From positions 30,040,846-30,104,845 of the forward strand of contig NC_091307.1 in the NCBI RefSeq assembly GCF_038502225.1: 64,000 bases of DNA. Direction: 5' to 3'. The notes below the pieces were generated by a model. It worked only from the letters and a program-made list of their open reading frames with translations. It ran no database searches and had not been told where the DNA came from. Source of the DNA: Cherax quadricarinatus (Eukaryota > Arthropoda > Malacostraca > Decapoda > Parastacidae). Both the position numbers and the translations under genes were made by a program. This document shows positions 55,232 through 64,000 of the stretch, one piece after another; positions within the stretch are counted from its first letter, which is position 1; every line of letters begins with the position of its first letter.

Positions 55232-55370
55232 ATACCTTTAATAAGTTTCGAGGGTTTTTCTACTCCCAGAACCCAGCCTTAGGCCAGGCTTGTCTGGTGC
55301 TTGCCTGACCAACTAGACTGTTGCTGCTGGTGGCCAACTGGCGCACATACCCATTACAGCCTGGTTATAC
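55232..55370 (-). mobile_element. older lineage B 3' end fragment
   Basis: Ends GATACCTTTAATAAGTTTCG on the plus strand, the B 3' terminus, then the decayed C-terminal text. The full B copy sits directly upstream of it in the same orientation. Confidence 0.6.
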
Positions 55371-55388
55371 CTTTGAAGAAGAATTTCG

Positions 55389-57290
55389 AGAGTATATCTA
55401 CTCTCTGAGCCCGGCCATGGGTCAGGTTCGTCTGGTGCTCGCCTGGTCAACCAGGCTGTTGCTGCTGGAGGCCTGGTTGATCTGGCACCTGGTGAAGATA
55501 CTTGTCTAGTTTCCTCTTGAAGGCTTCAACACTTGTTCCAGCAGTGTTTCTGATATCTTCTGGTAAGATGTTGAAAAGTCTGGGACCCCGGATGTTGATA
55601 CAGTGTTCCCTTATTGTCCCCACCGCACCCCTGCTCCTCACTGGGTTTATTTTACACTTCCTCCCATATCTCTCACTCCAGTATGTTATGGCAGTGTGCA
55701 GATTTGGGACCAAGCCCTCGAGTACCTTACAGTCGAGTCGAGTCACCTCTCTCTCCTCCGCTCCAATGAGTACATGTTCAAGACTTGCAGGCGTTCCCAG
55801 TAGTTTAGGTGCTTTACTGGCTCTATGTGAGCCGTAAACGATCTCTGTATTTGTTCCAGCTCCGATATTTCTCCTGCCCTGAACGGGGCCGTCAGAATTG
55901 AGCAATATTCTAAGTGAGGGAGCACTAGTGATTTGAAGAGTGTCACCATCGGCATTATTTCCCTTGTTTTGAAAGTTCTCAATACCCACCCAGTCATCTT
56001 CCTGGCTGTCGTGATCTTTGTCTTGTTATGGTCTTTAAAAGAAAGGTCCGCTGACAATTATTCCTAGGTCTTTTACGTGTTCCTTACGTTCTATTTGGTG
56101 ACCCTCTGGAGTTTTGTATATAGTGTTCCTTTTGAGTTCTTCATTCTTTCCATACCTAAGCAGCTGGAACTTATCACCATTGAACGTCATGTTTTCCACT
56201 GCCCACTGGAAAACCCCGTTTATGTCTTCCTGTACTTTTTCAGTGTCCTCTACCGTAATGACTTTCATGCTTATTTTAGTGTCATCTGCAAATAATGAAA
56301 CAAAAGTGTGCCGGGTATTTTTGTCTATGTCTGCTATGAGGATGAGGAACAGCAGAGGTGCCAGGACAGTGCCTTGGGGCACTGAGCTTTCGACCTCGCT
56401 GATGCTGGATCTTGCCCTGTTCACTACTTCTTCTTGTGTTGTGTGTGTTAAGAAACCGAAAATCCATATGCCTACCTTCCCCGTAATGCCCATGGCCTTC
56501 ATTTTGTGCGCTATCACTCCATGATCACATTTGTTAAACGCCTTTGCAAAATCTGTGTAAATCACATCTGTGTTTTGGTCGTCTTCCAGTGCCTCCGTAA
56601 TTCTGTCATAATGGTTTAGCAGCTGTGAAAGACATGATCGTCCTGCTCTAAAACCATGCTGGTTCGGGTTATGTAGGTTGTGCTGGTCCATGAAATTTGT
56701 AACCTGCCGTCTCATCACTCTTTCGAAGATTTTTATGATGTGAGAGGTTAGGGCTACTGGTATGTAATTTTTAGCTAGTGCTCTACTACCTCCCTTGTGC
56801 AAAGGAGCTATGTCTGCACTCTTTAAGGCCTCCGGTATTTCACCTAGATCTAAGTTCTTTCTCAAAAGAATACTGAGGGCTTGTGCTAGTGGTACTTTGC
56901 ATTTCTTTTTAAACAGAGCATTCCATGAATCTGGTCCAGGTGCTGAGTGAGTGGGCATGTTTTATATTTCTTTTTCGAAATCTATGGGATTTGTACTAAT
57001 GTCAGTTAGTTGGTCTGTGCGGCCTTCTTCTGGAGTGTAAAAATATTTCTGCATTTTCTACCTTGCTGTCATTTAGTGGGTTGCTGAACACCGACTCATA
57101 CTGTTCTTTTAGGATTTCACTCATTTCCTGTTCATCGTCAGTATACGAGTCTCCTCTCAGTAGTGGTCCAATTCTACAGGTAGTTCTTAGCTTGGATTTT
57201 GCGTAGGAATAGAAATATTTTGTGTTTTTTCCAATATCCTGTATGGCCTTTTGTTCCCTTTGTACTTCTTCTGTGAGGTTTGACATCTTA
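55389..57290 (-). pseudogene. lineage B reverse transcriptase
   Basis: 57286-57002 linker; 56958-56035 (307 codons) with SAPGPDSWNALF, NYIPVALTSHIIKIFE, QHGFRAGRSCLSQLLNHYD, YTDFAKAFNKCDHG, SSVPQGTVLAPLLF and LFADDTKISM (both Asp present). A frameshift at about 56057 leads to 56057-55743 (TLFKSLVLPHLEYCSIL), and another to 55989-55447 (LFNILPEDIRNTAG, VPDQPG). Near 55735 a GTCGAGTCGAGTC microduplication replaces coding text. Confidence 0.85.
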
Positions 57291-57398
57291 AGTTTTTGCT
57301 TTAGTTCAGGGATCTAAGTCTATCTTTCCTCTGTTGTAGCACATTGTGTTTTTAAGCAGTTCAGTAACCCGTTTTCTTCTGTACCATCTCCGCTCTCT

Positions 57399-58331
57399 CT
57401 ATATATCTGACCTTCCTCTGGGTTTCCTCATTGGCACGTGTTTCATACATACTTTGTATGCTTCTGTATTCAGCTTCTCTAGGCACTGGTGGGGATTTAG
57501 GGTGCTCATGTCTGATTCCCAGGGTATGTCTGATAGCTCTTGGTTTATTTTTTCCCTGTTAATTCTATGGTTGTTAAAATTAAACTTACTGAACTTCCTG
57601 TCTCTAACTTTAGTGATGAAGTTTCCTACCCCTGAGTTAATACTAGTTTGAACCTCTATGATGTTATGATCAGAGTAAATAGTTTTGGAAACTGTTATGT
57701 CTCTGATCAGTTCCTTGTTTGTGAATATCAAATTCAGGGTATTTTCATTTCTGGTGGGATCAATTACCTGTTGGTTTAAAGAGTACTTTTCACAAAGCCT
57801 CATTATTTCCCTGGTATGTACCTGTTGAGCCAGGGTGCTTCCCGGGGACATTTCTGGTATAACATTACGTCTTGCCATCTTCCATTTTACATGAGGGAGA
57901 TTAAAATCTCCAAAGAGTAAAATATTTGGTGTAGGATTTTCTAACCTATCCAGATAGCTATCTATCTTACTTAACTGATCTGTGAATTCCTCAGCAGTTG
58001 CCGATGATGGTTTGTATACTAGGATAATTACCAAATTCCTATTTTCAACTTTAATGCCTAGAATTTCTACTATATCATTCGTAGAGTTCAGCACTTTTGT
58101 GCAACAGAAAGTATCCTTCACATAGATTCCTACTCCTCCCTGTGACCTATTGATTCTATCACATCTATACATGTTGTAGTTTTCTATCTTTATCTCTCCG
58201 TCCAAAACATCCCTTGTGTGTGTTTCTGTAAATGCTCTGAACATGGCATTTGCTTCTGTCAGGAGCCCACTGACATAACTAACCTTGTCATTTTTATTTG
58301 ATTTCAAACCCTGTATATTTGCAAATATTAA
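57399..58331 (-). pseudogene. lineage B AP-like endonuclease
   Basis: In the same frame as the zinc-finger region, separated only by the TGA. Landmarks: ANIQGLKSNKNDK (just upstream of the first Met at 58307), AFTETHTRD (catalytic Glu), GGVGIYVKD, LVYKPSSATAEE, LLFGDFNLPHVKW, IDPTRNENTLNLIFTNKE (usual Asp replaced by Asn in LNLIF) and IYSDHNIIE. 302 codons are open to the DI-stop at 57399. Confidence 0.8.
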
Positions 58332-59375
58332 TCAGGAATTACCAAGTGGGATGTTTTGTCTCGCTTTGTGTTTCATTAGTACCACTGGTGGTGTACTACC
58401 TGGTATGTCCCCTGGTGTACACTCCCCTGGTTTCTCCAGTACTGGCTTCGCATTTGTTTGCTTATTCAGCCTTGAGCCCACCTGTCCTCTCTGTACCATT
58501 CCCCCCGTTTCTCTCTCCCTTTGTTTTGATCTTCTCTTTTTGTCTAAAAAAGAATGCTGTTTAATTTCCCTGTCTCTTCTAACTCTGTAGCGCCGCCTTC
58601 CTTTTACATGATGGTCTGGGCAGCTCAGGTCATAACATTCTCTGGACTGCATTGAAGCTTTACACATTACTGGATTGAAGTACCTGCTGCACTCTTTGTT
58701 GAAACGACACTTTCCCTTCCTCAACATGTTCGCACATTTTCTGGTGTGTTTATTCCAACAATCTCTGCCATATAGGCACATACCTTTAGCATAATGACTG
58801 CAAATGTTCTGACTACCTATATTTATAGATTCTGTGTCATTCCAAAGTTCTGCCACCTGATCTGAGTTCCCTTGTTCACTTTCTTCTAGGCTAATTTCTT
58901 CCCTTTGCTCGTTTTCGTTTGTTCCTGTTCTAGTTTTCTCATCCTCCCTTCCCCTTTCCGCTATGTTATGTATCCCTGTTTCCTTTTCCGACTTGCTCTG
59001 TATGACGTTTTCTACTCTTGCTCTTACTTTCACTCCTTGGTTTTCACCTCTATTTGCATTTTCCTCCTTTTCTTGTTCCTTTTCCCCTGTTTTCCACTCT
59101 TTGTATAACTCTGGCAAGCTCCTTAGAAACTTCCTTACGCTTTCTAGGTTTTCACTTTTCAGTAACTCTTATGCTTAACCAGCTGTCCCTCTCACTGGGG
59201 CAAATCCAGAAACGACTTTATTTTTGGTCATTTGTCATGGTTGCATGAAGCTTTGTACATGATATATGTGATGTTTCACCGCTTATTTCACAATCAGTGC
59301 CCCTCATGTTTCTCCCAAAGATTTTTTCACATATACAACAGCCTTTATTCCTGGTTATGATTACTTTTAAAACAA
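58332..59375 (-). pseudogene. lineage B N-terminal zinc-finger region (ORF1-like)
   Basis: 59350-59190 gives a PHD-like pattern (CCICEKIF...TDCEISGETSHISCTKLH...FWIC), then a charged linker. In 59117-58332 come three CCCH-type fingers: C-x7-C-x5-C-x3-H (CSHYAKGMC...H), C-x8-C-x5-C-x3-F with the His replaced by Phe, and C-x8-C-x4-C-x3-H. A basic tail follows (KGRRRYRVRRDREIKQHSF). The frame ends at TGA 58334-58332. PHD fingers are known in some CR1 ORF1 proteins. Confidence 0.75.
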
Positions 59376-59402
59376 GTGTATGTGGTGGTGTATTTATTAT
59401 GT

Positions 59403-59570
59403 GCGGCTGATCTGGCACCTGAAGAAACTTGTCCAGTTTCCTCTTGAACACTTTACCCTTGTCCCAGAAGTGTTACTGATATCTTCTGATAAGTTGAATA
59501 GTCTGGAACCACGGATGTTGAGTCAATGTTCTCTTATTATGCCCATGGTGCCCCTGCTTTTTTACTAGTT
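59403..59570 (-). mobile_element. lineage B 3' end fragment
   Basis: Minus text FKRKLDKFLQVPDQP and the LFNLPEDIS-like block before it, decayed. It abuts the 5' end of the full B copy. Confidence 0.6.
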
Positions 59571-59574
59571 CTTA

Positions 59575-59720
59575 ACTCACGAAATCGTAATGGTACGATT
59601 GCAAACAAACCATACCACGGGCGGGGAAAGAACCCAGTGGCTAACTCGTCAGTCTAATTTTATCACTCTGATCACGGGTTCTACCTCCTCCACCCATGGT
59701 TGTTTTAAACTGGTTTACTA
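59575..59720. mobile_element. tRNA-like SINE fragment
   Basis: CACGAAATCGTAATGGTACG, ACCATACCACGGGCGGGGAA and GAACCCAGTGG match the family of the inverted pair at 37560-37970 (CACGAAATCGTAATATCAAG there). One end is missing. Confidence 0.5.
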
Positions 59721-59739
59721 CCTCTTTCGGTTGCTCTAG

Positions 59740-60050
59740 AAGTTGCCTGGTAGCGTAGAGGTAGGCGGGATATACAGCTGTCGACTAGACTGACTATTTG
59801 GAGAAATGGGGTTCACAGTGAGCAGTGAGAGGTAGGCCGAAAACCAGTCCAGGAGGGGAGCTATTGACTCGTAGGCCGCTGGTTGGAGAGTGAGGCTAGG
59901 GCCGAGTGGCTTCACACTGAGCTAAGTAGGCCTATAGATGGCAGCACAAGCATGGTGCAAAAAATGAATTCAACTGGGCATACATTGTAGGCTTACCATT
60001 TACAATTGCTCAGCCACGCACTTCGTGTCATCTTGACACGACATTACAGG
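59740..60050 (+). mobile_element. diverged solo copy of the LTR-like repeat
   Basis: Shares TAGGCCGCTG, GGCAGCACAAGCATGGTGCA, GCTCAGCCAC and a terminal stem-loop (CGTGTCATCTTGACACG) with 24549-24921. No partner repeat is nearby, so it is a solo LTR-like relic. Confidence 0.6.
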
Positions 60051-60290
60051 TGGGGGGAGAGAAAAAAAAAATTAATCCCTGTTGGTCTGGCTTTGGCTTA
60101 CCCCAAAATTTACATAATTCTAGGCCACAAAATCTCCCTCATACATCCGGTGGAAGAGAAAATAACGTGCTCAAACAGCATAGTGGAGGATGGAGCCAGA
60201 AGACGCCAGCACTGGAACCTAAGCTTCTTATATAGAGGTTGTTCGCAGGGCTGTGGACATCAGGCTTGTCTGCACAGCCAGGGACACTGC
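60051..60290. other. anonymous sequence
   Basis: An A-rich run at 60062-60072. No recognised element. Confidence 0.35.
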
Positions 60291-61357
60291 ATACTGAAAC
60301 ACTTGGTATTTCTTACCATATCCTGGATGACTTTAAATCCTTCTGTGCTTCTTCTGTCTGGGACAACAACTTTTTATGTTCTATCCTAGTAATCTCTTGG
60401 TTAAGATTATCTTTCCTGCACTGACATACATGTTTAGCAATTTGGTAAAGCTTTTTCTTCTGTATAATCTTCAACGCTCTTTTCCTATATTTAGTCTTCT
60501 AGGTTTCCCAATGGTACTTATTTTAGTAGACCTTATATGCTTCTGTGTTCAACTTTTCCAGGCAATGGTGAAGATTTAGGGTGCTCATGACTTCACCAGC
60601 ATACGTCTTGATAGTTCTTGGTTAATTCTGTCCCAGTCAGTTCTATGGTTCTTGAAGATAAATTTACTAAACATCTCTTCCCGTACATAACCAACCACTG
60701 TGCTGATGGTACCAACCACTGAAGGTGGTAGTGCTAGTGGTACTCTGAGTCTTTATAAACAAAGAGGTCTATAAATCTGGCTCGGGTGCTGCATGCATGG
60801 GCACGTCTTCTATTTCTTTCCAATTATAAGGGATTGGTTGTATGGGCAGGCAGAGGTCGTGTGCGTTCTCCACTTTAGTTTAGAAGATTGCTGTGCAGTC
60901 ATACTGATGTATAAATCGCTCATTTCTTTCTGTTGTCAGGGTATGACCCTCCTGTGATTAATGGGGTAATTCTGCAGGTGGTTCTAAACTGGGATTTCAC
61001 ATATCAGTAAAAATTTTAGTTTCGTTGACGGTTTTTTGTTCCTTTATGCTGTTTCCGTCTGGTATAAATGTTCAAGCTTCTGGCCTATATCCGTAATTTC
61101 TAGGTGAAGATCAGCTTCCCTTGGTTGGGACAACTTGCTTGTAAAGAATTCCGTGACCACCTTTTGCACATTCATTTTTTTTTTTTACATTTCTCATCGG
61201 TACATATTTCATAAATTTTGTGCATTTTAAGTTTCCATGCACCGACAAGAGTTTAGGATGCTCATGACTTTACCCAGGGAATGTCTGATAGTTTTTTTTA
61301 TAGTGTTCCAGTCACTTCTTTAATTGTTGTAGTTAAACTTACTGTATATATCTTTTC

Positions 61358-61390
<33 letters not shown>

Positions 61391-61860
61391 AGTTTTCCAG
61401 GCCTGAAGTTACACTTCTACGATACAGACTTGTGTAATTATCTTTTCTAGCAGATTCTGCTATGTTGGTACAAGCTTAACTTTTCAGAGCCCCATTAGCT
61501 CTCTTAGTATATATCTTGTGTTAACATGCTTCCGAGCATTATTTCTAGTACTACTATTATTTACAGTCTTCCATATTTGGGAGTTTATCTCCCGGAATAA
61601 TAAATGTAGGATTTTCTAGGACGTTATCTACTTGCCTTCTCTGTTCCGTGAATTCCTCAGCTGTTGCTGATGCTGGTTTATATAAAAAGATAATTACTAA
61701 ATTCTTGATCTTCAGATTAATGACTAGTACTATTCCTGTCTGTGACTCTTTCACACATCTATAAATACTGTTATCTGTCAACCATATTTCACTATCCAAA
61801 ACATCTGCGCGTGTTTCTGTGAATGCTCAAAGTATAACACAGGCTTCTGTGAGGAGCTCT
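60291..61860 (-). mobile_element. two overlapping degraded lineage B fragments
   Basis: 60291-60670 and 60730-61860 both contain the segment matching 57480-57560 of the full copy (GATTTAGGGTGCTCATGACT at 60571, GTTTAGGATGCTCATGACTT at 61250), so two insertions are joined. The right part reads LVIIFLYKPASATAEEFTE (endonuclease) on the minus strand at about 61710-61640. A T28 run is at 61362-61389. Confidence 0.65.
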
Positions 61861-62230
61861 AACTGGCGTCTAAACGTGTATTTCGAGAGTGATCCCCGCA
61901 ACCTGGTCCCAGAAAAAGCCTTCCGCATGCTAGCCTGATCAACCATGCTGTTGGTCGATCGGCCAAAAGTTTGCTGGCATTTCCCAATTTGCACGAAAGG
62001 AGCATGTGTAGTCTAATCTTACATTTTTTAAGTTCTGCGTACTCATAAGTTGCTTCAGTGTGCAGGTTCATCGGTCAATTTTCCAGGTGTATCAGTAGAT
62101 CATCCATCTTCCTCGTCCATACTCGAAGGGACTTTCAAGTGTTCCTAGTACTTTAGATGAGACGCAAAATTTATACGAGCAGTAAAAATTCTCTTAACGT
62201 TATCCAGCAATACAATTTCTCTTGCCCACT
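61861..62230 (-). mobile_element. degraded lineage E-like LINE, C-terminal region
   Basis: Minus text resembles the E terminus (GCTAGCCTGATCAACCATGC) and thumb. Many changes. Confidence 0.45.
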
Positions 62231-62819
62231 TACAAACTTTCTTATTTATTTGCTGGAGCCCTGAATGTTGGCAAAAACTGGGGAGGATTTACTACTGGGA
62301 TACTTGGTTTTGGTATGGGTTGTCGTTACCTCTGGTACTGTACCATCATCTAATATAGCTCGAAGCAAATGCAACAACTCACTAACCTCCCTTGATACAG
62401 TATTTGGGGAACAGCATGTGGAATCTGTACCCGGACTGTAGTGCATAAGCTAGACCATGCGGCCAGCACCTACAACCTGGTTGATCAATCCCAACTGATC
62501 TAGGACCGGGTCGCAGGAGCGTTGACCCCCGGAATCCATGCAAGGTAAACCTAAGGTCAGGTTGAGTAAGGTAAATATAAGGTAAGGTAGATGTAAAGTG
62601 AATGTACACTAAACCTGAACAATGATCAATTTGTGGCGTAATACTTTTGATGCTGTCGAGGCAAGCGGTAACAGTCTGGTTGATCAGGCCCTGATCCACC
62701 ACGAGACTTGGTCTTGGACCGGGCAGCGAGGAAGGTGACCCCCGGAACATCCTCCTGGTATGTTCTACGTATACTACCTGCTCACAATAACAAAGCAACG
62801 TGATTATCAAATGGTATAC
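62231..62819 (+). mobile_element. two lineage E 3' ends in tandem
   Basis: 62440-62545 and 62640-62762 both end in the E terminal block (GCGTTGACCCCCGGAATCC and GGTGACCCCCGGAACATCC). Between them is a short AAGGTAAAY repeat (62545-62600). 62231-62430 is unassigned. Confidence 0.6.
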
Positions 62820-63095
62820 AATACCGACAGGTTGGTAGATAAGATACATAGGCAACATTTAGGCAATTGGAACTAACTGAAGTTAGTTCCAGACTTTGGA
62901 ACAGAACTTCTCCAGGCTGAGGAACTGACAACCTCAAATCTACGACTTCAAGGGTGATTGACTGATTACATCGTCTTCTCCTCTCTACTGCTCCTGCCTA
63001 CTTTCTGTACTCGACTGAAGAAGCCTACTGTGTAGGCGAAACGTTTCGGAATAAAGTTGCCTAAATGTTGCCTATGTGGCTTATCTACCAACAAA
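62820..63095 (+). mobile_element. fold-back repeat carrying a well-formed hammerhead-like motif
   Basis: Terminal arms 62832-62866 and 63057-63091 are 35-bp reverse complements with two mismatches. Just inside the left arm lies a 22-bp perfect palindrome (62869-62890). The hammerhead-like motif sits next to the right arm. There is no reading frame. It is related to the repeats at 33939-34104, 40060-40180 and 50578-50715. Confidence 0.75.
63011..63049 (+). ncRNA. hammerhead ribozyme-like motif, best copy
   Basis: TCGA (63011-63014), CTGAAGA (63015-63021), A, GCCTAC-TGT-GTAGGC (63023-63037), GAAA (63038-63041), CG, TT, TCGG (63046-63049). Stem I is TCGA with TCGG (4 bp, one wobble), stem II 6 bp perfect, stem III only A-T and C-G without loop. 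The predicted cleavage is after 63045 (GUU). There is one extra A before stem II relative to the canonical CUGANGA-stem II-GAAA motif. Confidence 0.55.
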
Positions 63096-63499
63096 TCAAC
63101 GTACCGAGCTAGCGTTTACTGTAGCAGTTTCTTGGTGCAGCCTAGTATCCTTCATTACCTCACTCTCACTCTGCCTGCCACACACTACAACAATACGTAG
63201 TTTTATCTTGAGGATTTCCCTTGACAAAGTTTATGTAGCGCTAACGTGTCCCAACGCTCCTCCTGCATTTGTAAGTTCTACCATATTCAGCAGTTATGAT
63301 TTGCTAAAACAAATCTAACGAATATCCAAGAAATTTGATTACTACAACATTCCTGCTTTAACTGGTCATTCAACAACCCACTATTCATACTTACAAAGTC
63401 TTAGTCACTTTAAATTCCATAAGTATACACTCGTCAGCAGAGTTAACACACACCACGGGGATATTTTTCTTGACAAATACACACCTCAACAATATATAC
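63096..63499. other. anonymous sequence
   Basis: An 80-codon plus frame (63076-63318) lacks recognisable motifs. Nothing else seen. Confidence 0.35.
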
Positions 63500-64000
63500 A
63501 TAAAACGAGTGGTGTACTCACCTATTTGTGGTTGCAGGGGTCGAGTCTTAGCTCCTGGCCCCGCCTCTTCACCGGTTGCTACTGGGCCCTCTCTCTCCCC
63601 GCTCCATGAGCTTTATCAAACCTCGTCTTAAAACTGTGTATGGTTCCTGCCTTCACTACGTCATTTTCTAGGCTATTCCACTGCCTTACAACTCTATGAC
63701 TGAAGAAATACTTCCTAATATCTCTCTGACTCATTTGTGTCCTCAACTTCCAATTGTGGCCTCTTGTTTCTGTGTCCCCTCCCTGGGACATCCTGTCTTT
63801 GTCCACCTTGTCTATTCCACGCAGTATTTTATATGTCGTTATCATGTCTCCCCTGACCCTCCTGTCCTCCAGTGTCGTCAGGCCGATTTCCCTTAATCTT
63901 TCTTCATAGGACATTCCCCTTAGCTCTGGAACTAACCTTGTCGCAAACCTTTGTACTTTCTCTAGTTTCTTGACGTGCTTTATCAAGTGCGGGTTCCAAA
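63500..64000 (-). mobile_element. lineage C LINE, 3' part (runs off the window)
   Basis: Open minus frame 63986-63579 with RFATRLVPELRGMSYEERL, IGLTTLEDRRVRGDMITTYK, KYFFSHRVVRQWNSL and HSFKTRFDKAHG, then the C 3' UTR ending near GTGTACTCACCTATTTGTGG (63513). It is better preserved than the copy at 21225-23475 and has no hexanucleotide expansion. The upstream part lies beyond position 64000. Confidence 0.85.

Larger units (their letters stand above)
55371..59402 (-). mobile_element. lineage B CR1-like LINE, near full length
   Basis: About 4.0 kb read right to left: PHD-like finger, linker, three CCCH fingers, AP endonuclease, RT, C-terminal domain, and a short 3' end (GAAATTCTTCTTCAAAGGTA). 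It lies between B fragments on both sides (55232-55370 and 59403-59570). The copy has one nonsense codon and a few frameshifts, so it is fairly young but inactive. Confidence 0.85.

Overview
This is a eukaryotic, intergenic-looking window built almost entirely from transposable elements and simple repeats. I find no convincing host gene, rRNA or tRNA gene, CRISPR array or operon. Long (TA)n tracts, purine-rich minisatellites, RTE-like and several CR1/Jockey-superfamily LINE lineages, tRNA-derived SINEs and fold-back repeats together look like an invertebrate genome. Several repeat families resemble ones I recall from decapod crustaceans (crayfish, lobster, shrimp). That assignment rests on memory and was not searched.

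Layout. 1-6.4 kb: a cluster of RTE-like LINEs (two full or partial + copies, a 3' tail, one - copy) ending in A-rich or (TA)n tails, with a TIR-bearing MITE between two of them. 6.4-16.6 kb: old LINE fragments, 35-, 38- and about 138-bp tandem arrays, and a fold-back repeat. 16.7-18.2 kb: a 28-bp purine-rich minisatellite. 19.5-29.2 kb: CR1/Jockey-type LINEs 'C' (-) and 'A' (+) meeting head to head, an LTR-like non-coding element with six CRE palindromes, and a second C copy with ORF1, endonuclease and a SINE insertion. 29.5-32.2 kb: (TA)n, the best-preserved RTE copy, a hammerhead-ribozyme-like motif and a second MITE copy. 32.5-42.2 kb: mostly degraded lineage 'E' fragments, a minisatellite split by an A insertion, a head-to-head tRNA-like inverted repeat and a second SINE. 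42.2-45.3 kb: a near-complete A element nested inside an E element. 46.2-53.1 kb: B, E and A fragments. 53.2-54.4 kb: a pogo-like MITE. 55.4-59.4 kb: a near-complete lineage 'B' LINE with PHD-like and CCCH zinc fingers, endonuclease and reverse transcriptase. 59.4-64 kb: more B, E and C debris and a hammerhead-like fold-back repeat.

Lineage letters are working names. A: encodes VRPHLDYAAQFW and ends in TTCTTATG octamers. B: C-terminus near VPDQPGCDGYVGQW. C: carries LVPELRGMSYE. D: C-terminus near LLQIPDEPGMM. E: C-terminus near VPDQPGCGSYVGL. Every LINE coding frame shown here is broken or truncated, so each is called a pseudogene or relic. The most interesting signal is a small family of repeats that fit a type I hammerhead ribozyme fold, one of them inserted in a LINE between apparent target-site duplications.
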